DNA of 10,233 bases from UBA12276 sp041476285 (GTDB taxonomy: Archaea; Micrarchaeota; Micrarchaeia; Micrarchaeales; Micrarchaeaceae), in the NCBI GenBank assembly GCA_041476285.1, contig JBGOTD010000026.1, positions 1 to 10,233 on the forward strand. Reading direction: 5' to 3'. Below the pieces are notes generated by a model. The model was given only the letters and a program-made list of their open reading frames with translations. It was not told the DNA's origin and searched no databases. Every line of letters begins with the position of its first letter. Position 1 is the first letter of the stretch. Made by a program: the position numbers and the translations under genes. Below are positions 7,350-10,233 of the stretch, one piece after another.

Positions 7350-7850
7350 TTGTACGCAAATCTTTATCTTTACATAATCTATCCGATAATCTACATATTC
7401 TCTGCTTATGCTGCAAACAGCGCACCCGTACTGTTCGGAGGGGACAAGCCGCTAGATTTTGGGAAGAAGATTAGAGGCAAACGAATCTTCGGCAACAACA
7501 AGACGATAAAAGGAACGCTATCAAGCCTCATTGTGGGTGTGATAGTGGGAATTATAGAATACCCATTCTTCCATTACATGCTGCCAATTGCGATCTTGCT
7601 TACCATAGGTGCCAACGTAGGCGATCTTGCAGGAAGTTTTATAAAAAGAAGGCTTAACTTAAAACATGGCACAAGCTTCCCTGTGCTTGACCAATATGGT
7701 TTCTTTGTAGTTGCTATGTTATTTGCGCTGCCGCTTGGACACGTGCCAAACACATATGGCATACTGTTCCTGGTTCTCCTCACCGGCACCGCACATCTTC
7801 TAACAAACATCGGTGCAAACAAATTAAAGCTCAAATCGGTGCCTTGGTAA
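7350..7850 (+). CDS. carS: CDP-archaeol synthase
   Basis: Membrane CTP:2,3-di-O-geranylgeranyl-sn-glycerol-1-phosphate cytidylyltransferase, which makes the CDP-activated ether lipid from which archaeal polar lipids are built. 166 residues, the usual size. Key motifs: AANSAPVLFGGDKPLDFGKKI (21-41), RIFGNNKTIKGT (45-56), and the catalytic GDLAGSFIKRRL (91-102, Asp92) followed by PVLDQYGFF (111-119, Asp114). About four to five TM segments are visible (near 5-22, 57-72, 75-95, 116-130 and 136-153). The start must be the TTG at 7350: the same frame carries the alaS stop 9 bases earlier, and the next in-frame ATG (Met77) would remove the conserved N-terminal half. AGTGGT just upstream is a weak ribosome site. 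The gene follows alaS directly and is probably cotranscribed. Confidence 0.95.
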   Translation: MYANLYLYIIYPIIYIFSAYAANSAPVLFGGDKPLDFGKKIRGKRIFGNNKTIKGTLSSLIVGVIVGIIEYPFFHYMLPIAILLTIGANVGDLAGSFIKRRLNLKHGTSFPVLDQYGFFVVAMLFALPLGHVPNTYGILFLVLLTGTAHLLTNIGANKLKLKSVPW

Positions 7851-7852
7851 AA

Positions 7853-8758
7853 TTAGGGAGTCGGATAGCTGCCTGTGTATGAGATTGCCGCACCATTGTA
7901 CGGGTAACCGTTGTTGCCGTTCCCGCTGTAATCGTTTGTGTCTGCGTTGAGCGGCCACCATCCTGCCAGGTTCTTAAGGTTTATCGGCGCGGCGCCTATG
8001 CCTCCATTATAAAGCTGCTTTATAGCATCAGTTGATAGCGTTGTATTGTAAAGCTGTACGTTCGTGATCATTCCGTCCCACGGTGTGCTTATTAGCAGGC
8101 TGCTATGTGCAGGTATGGTTACTCCGACTGGTAAACTTGCCTGTTTGAGGGTTCCATTTACCACGGCATATCCGATCGCATTTGAAGTGCCATTGTATTC
8201 CAATACCACAAAAATCCACTTGCCTGATGGTATCTGTGAGTTGTAAAGGCATACTGATGATCCAGATATGCCCTCGGACATGCCATTTCCGCAGCTTCCT
8301 GCATTTGTGCTTAGAAATATTGCGCTGTAGGGCGATGTGCTTGAGGCATTTAGATTGCCATATGCAAACGCCACCTGCGAGCTTCCTTGTGATTTAGTAA
8401 GAATCCATCCGCTCAAGGTTATTCCAGGGCTGTTGCTGCTTGTTGCGGCCGGCATAAACTTTACAGACTTTACTGTTACATTTGGGTTGGCAAACATGCC
8501 ACTTTTGTAGCCGAAACTGCCGACGAACTCCGGCATTTCACCATCACATACTCCCACAAGGTTGATTGAGCCCAATGAGCCTGGTCCGTCGCTTCTGTAA
8601 ACCATACATGAACCTGGTGTGGCCCTTGGCTTTGCTGAGCCGCTGAATGCACCAATAAGCAGGAATGCGGAAAGCGCGACCATGATAATTATTAGGGTCC
8701 AGATATGGGTCGCTAAGTACTCCACTGCACCTTGAGCTTTGAGCCTCTTATGAAACAT
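7853..8758 (-). CDS. Class III signal peptide surface protein with LamG-like domain
   Basis: A 301-residue secreted or pilus-associated protein. Residues 4-14 (KRLKAQGAVEY) form an archaeal class III signal: basic stretch, prepilin-peptidase site Ala8|Gln9 and the conserved Glu at +5 (Glu13), followed by one hydrophobic helix (about 15-38). FlaK/PibD-type processing and pilus-like assembly or membrane display would follow. After the stalk, GSCMVYRSDGPGS...GVCDG carries Cys51 and Cys71, a possible disulfide. The rest is a concanavalin/LamG-like sandwich: GITLSGWILTK, GKWIFVVLEYNGTSNAIGYA and WDGMITNVQLYNTTLSTDAI, then LAGWWPLNADTNDYSGNGNN close to the C-terminus. LamG domains often bind carbohydrate; the ligand is unknown. 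The frame extends to TTG 8764, but ATG 8758 is preferred because a TATA box lies 28 bases upstream. It converges on carS with a 2-base gap. Confidence 0.88.
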   Translation of the reverse strand: MFHKRLKAQGAVEYLATHIWTLIIIMVALSAFLLIGAFSGSAKPRATPGSCMVYRSDGPGSLGSINLVGVCDGEMPEFVGSFGYKSGMFANPNVTVKSVKFMPAATSSNSPGITLSGWILTKSQGSSQVAFAYGNLNASSTSPYSAIFLSTNAGSCGNGMSEGISGSSVCLYNSQIPSGKWIFVVLEYNGTSNAIGYAVVNGTLKQASLPVGVTIPAHSSLLISTPWDGMITNVQLYNTTLSTDAIKQLYNGGIGAAPINLKNLAGWWPLNADTNDYSGNGNNGYPYNGAAISYTGSYPTP

Positions 8759-8782
8759 AGACAACCACAGAGAATTTCAAGA

Positions 8783-8788
8783 TATATA
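8783..8788 (-). promoter_or_regulatory. TATA box of the LamG surface-protein gene
   Basis: The minus strand reads GTTATATATC, centred about 28 bases before the ATG at 8758, predicting a start at about 8760 and a leaderless mRNA. This decides for ATG 8758 over the upstream TTG 8764, which would lie before the predicted start. Confidence 0.55.
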
Positions 8789-8799
8789 ACTGCATAAAG

Positions 8800-8807
8800 C
8801 TTAAAAG
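8800..8807 (+). promoter_or_regulatory. TATA-like box of the AAA-associated domain gene
   Basis: CTTAAAAG preceded by the purine-rich ATAAAG, a plausible BRE. The centre is about 34 bases before the ATG at 8837, predicting a leader of roughly 8 bases that starts near GGGG (8829-8832), a possible short ribosome site. It is back-to-back with the divergent LamG promoter only about 17 bases away. Confidence 0.4.
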
Positions 8808-8836
8808 GATTATCAGGGCAATATTAACGGGGTTTC

Positions 8837-9307
8837 ATGAAACTATTTCCTTTAGATACTGGAGTTAGCCAGATAAGGGGCATAATCGAGATGATAAAGG
8901 ACAACAAGGGTTCAATAGAGGTGTCCAAGCTCGCAGAGGAAACAAACGACGAGATAGACGACCTGTTTCCGCTGATAGACACATGCGTGCTGCTTAAGCT
9001 GTGCACAGTAAAAGAGGGCGTCGTAAGCCTGACAAAGGCAGGAACAAATCTGGCTACCCATAACACAAGGGACGTGTTTGGAAAGGCATTGAACAAGGTG
9101 GAGCCCTTCAAGAGTGCAATATCTGCTATAAAAAGGAAGAAGGAGCTCAGCACCCAGGACCTGTCAAGGGTGCTCTTCAAGAAAGGAATACTCTACAACA
9201 GCGATGATATAACAAATACTGAATTGTTAAAGAACCTATTTCTCAAATGGGGAATAAGGAACAAGCTCTTTTCCTATAATTACGATTCGGACATGTGGTC
9301 AAAATAA
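8837..9307 (+). CDS. Stand-alone AAA-associated C-terminal domain protein (PF09821-like)
   Basis: A 156-residue soluble protein that matches by eye the 'AAA-associated' domain found at the C-terminus of archaeal and some bacterial ABC-transporter ATPases of the nitrate/sulfonate/taurine type. Characteristic stretches are FPLDTGVSQIRGIIEMIKDN (4-23), VSKLAEETNDEIDDLFPLID (29-48), VLLKLCTVKEGVVSLTKAGT (51-70) and PFKSAISAIKRKKELS near 90-105. The layout resembles a winged-helix unit followed by a helical tail. There is no Walker A, ABC signature or transporter permease here, so the domain occurs alone. It may be a regulator or an ATPase partner encoded elsewhere; the function is unknown. The ATG at 8837 follows GGGGTTTC and is the only good start near the conserved FPL block. 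It is divergent from the LamG gene. Confidence 0.75.
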   Translation: MKLFPLDTGVSQIRGIIEMIKDNKGSIEVSKLAEETNDEIDDLFPLIDTCVLLKLCTVKEGVVSLTKAGTNLATHNTRDVFGKALNKVEPFKSAISAIKRKKELSTQDLSRVLFKKGILYNSDDITNTELLKNLFLKWGIRNKLFSYNYDSDMWSK

Positions 9308-9315
9308 ATCCACCA

Positions 9316-9332
9316 TCTTTTAGCTATTTATT
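9316..9332 (+). terminator. T-rich stretch after the AAA-associated domain gene
   Basis: CTTTTAGCTATTTATT begins about 10 bases after the stop codon. It has no stem-loop. It lies just upstream of the next promoter, the right place for an archaeal T-rich terminator, but the longest T run is only four. Confidence 0.25.
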
Positions 9333-9340
9333 AAGGAGCA

Positions 9341-9349
9341 TTTATATAT
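9341..9349 (+). promoter_or_regulatory. TATA box of the 6PGDH-like gene
   Basis: TTTATATAT is a strong archaeal TATA match. Its centre lies about 41 bases before the ATG at 9386, predicting a transcript start near 9371 and a leader of about 15 bases that contains the Shine-Dalgarno site. Confidence 0.6.
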
Positions 9350-9374
9350 TTCCTAAAGCAGAGTTAAACCTGTA

Positions 9375-9380
9375 GGGGGA
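9375..9380 (+). promoter_or_regulatory. Shine-Dalgarno site of the 6PGDH-like gene
   Basis: GGGGGA, 5 bases before the ATG at 9386, sits in TAGGGGGAATATT, nearly the same leader as that of glyA (TAGGGGGTATTA). It selects Met1 over Met7/Met8, which would place the start 23-26 bases away. Confidence 0.6.
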
Positions 9381-9385
9381 ATATT

Positions 9386-10233
9386 ATGGTTACGGAAAAC
9401 AAAATGATGGGGTTAATCGGATTAGGCAATATGGGGAAAAACATTGCGCAAAAATTACACGATAGCGACTATTCCCTTGTTTTATACGATAGGGCAAAAG
9501 ATAAAAATGATTTTTTAAACGGCATGGATAATGTTTATTTGTCCACGGATATCCAAGACCTTGTAAAGAAACTTAGAGGTAAGGGAAAAGATGCCATAAT
9601 ATGGACAATGGTCCCTGCCGGTCCTGCTACAAATAACCTCATATCCGAACTTTCAAAGAAGCTTCGCAAGAATGACATAGTAATCGATGCTTCCAATTCT
9701 GTTTATCTTGATTCCATAGAAAATTACAAAAAGTTAAAGGATAAAGGCGTTTTCTATCTTGATGTTGGATGCGCCGGCGGGCCTGAAGATTTACTGAAAG
9801 GGGTATCATTAATGGTCGGCGGGGATAAAATAGCATTTGAAAGGGCGGAAGATGTCTTCCGTAGCTTGTCCGGAAATGGAACATACGGTTATTTGGGTGG
9901 AAGCGGTTCGGGCCACATGACCAAGCTTGTGCATAATGGCATATTTTATGGAATATTCCCAGTATATGTTGAAGGTATTGAACTGCTGTTAAGCATGAAG
10001 GATAAAGACCCAGATAAAAATTTTGACATGAAAGAGGCGCTGAGGCTGCTTAAATCAAGTCCTCCTATAACTGTGGACATAATGAACGCGATATCGAATG
10101 TCGTTAATGAAGGCAAATTGCCTAAAGATGCACCAAAGATAGAAGTCTCCGACATGGTAAAATGGGAAGGGAAAAAAGCAGAGGAATTGGGGGTGCGTTT
10201 TAGTATCACCAAAGCCATACTTGCCGGATACGG
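9386..10233 (+). CDS. 6-phosphogluconate dehydrogenase-like oxidoreductase, 3' end outside window
   Basis: 282 complete codons of a beta-hydroxyacid dehydrogenase closest to the short 6-phosphogluconate dehydrogenases (GndA/YqeC type), which oxidatively decarboxylate 6-phosphogluconate to ribulose 5-phosphate. The Rossmann motif GLIGLGNMG (9-17) is intact; Asp35-Arg36 follow strand 2, so NAD versus NADP use is unclear. TMVPAGPAT (74-82) is family-like, and GSGSGHMTKLVHNG (172-185) keeps catalytic Lys180 and Asn184. The next residues read IFYGIF, where the family has IEYGxM, so the proton-donating Glu is Phe187. The usual GGNS and SGG substrate motifs are ASNS (102-105) and AGG (130-132). The reaction may therefore be altered or the substrate different. 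The frame has no stop before the right edge; family members are about 300 or 470 residues long. The start is fixed by GGGGGA 5 bases upstream. Confidence 0.85.
   Translation, partial: MVTENKMMGLIGLGNMGKNIAQKLHDSDYSLVLYDRAKDKNDFLNGMDNVYLSTDIQDLVKKLRGKGKDAIIWTMVPAGPATNNLISELSKKLRKNDIVIDASNSVYLDSIENYKKLKDKGVFYLDVGCAGGPEDLLKGVSLMVGGDKIAFERAEDVFRSLSGNGTYGYLGGSGSGHMTKLVHNGIFYGIFPVYVEGIELLLSMKDKDPDKNFDMKEALRLLKSSPPITVDIMNAISNVVNEGKLPKDAPKIEVSDMVKWEGKKAEELGVRFSITKAILAGY

Noticed and set aside
8759..8764. TTG start two codons before the LamG ATG
   Set aside because: It falls upstream of the transcription start predicted from the TATA box, and ATG 8758 directly precedes the normal basic start of a class III signal.
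8824..9180. 118-residue open frame on the minus strand opposite the AAA-associated gene
   Set aside because: It is Ser/Leu/Phe-rich with no family pattern, and lies antisense to a gene with clear conserved blocks and its own promoter.

Overview
The window reads as a piece of an archaeal chromosome with about 96% of its length in genes and no gap longer than about 120 bases. The archaeal markers are Pelota (aPelota/Dom34), an archaeal-type alanyl-tRNA synthetase, CDP-archaeol synthase (CarS), an archaeal-type stand-alone AAA-associated domain protein, and a class III (pilin-like) signal peptide. TATA boxes lie about 26-28 bases before several start codons, which implies leaderless mRNAs. The class III signal peptide with a LamG-like domain, heavy ATA/AGG codon use and compact layout resemble DPANN archaea, perhaps the Micrarchaeota/ARMAN group. 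That placement is an inference from remembered family patterns, not a search.

Layout. Minus strand, 1-2978: pelA (Pelota, cut by the left edge), an AbiEii-like nucleotidyltransferase, and glyA (serine hydroxymethyltransferase). Each has its own recognisable TATA box. Plus strand, 3042-7850: a DedA/VTT membrane protein divergent from glyA, then exo5 (Fe-S PD-(D/E)XK exonuclease), alaS and carS. The exo5-alaS-carS genes overlap or nearly touch and look like one transcription unit. The minus-strand class III signal/LamG surface protein converges on carS with a 2-base gap. It diverges from a small AAA-associated domain protein. Last, a 6-phosphogluconate-dehydrogenase-like gene runs off the right edge.

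The genes cover ribosome rescue (pelA), DNA processing (exo5), tRNA charging (alaS), ether-lipid synthesis (carS), one-carbon metabolism (glyA), sugar-phosphate or hydroxyacid oxidation (gnd-like) and the cell surface (LamG protein, DedA). I see no CRISPR array, tRNA, rRNA, insertion sequence or phage gene, and no convincing new multi-gene defence system.

The points most worth a second look are these. The 6PGDH-like protein has lost the usual catalytic Glu and changed two substrate-site motifs. A self-complementary TATA box may serve glyA and dedA in both directions. The exo5 promoter has a 10-bp inverted repeat over its TATA/start region and a possible 23-residue upstream ORF that overlaps exo5 as TAATG. 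The two metabolic genes (glyA, gnd-like) share a TAGGGGG leader signal, while most neighbours look leaderless.
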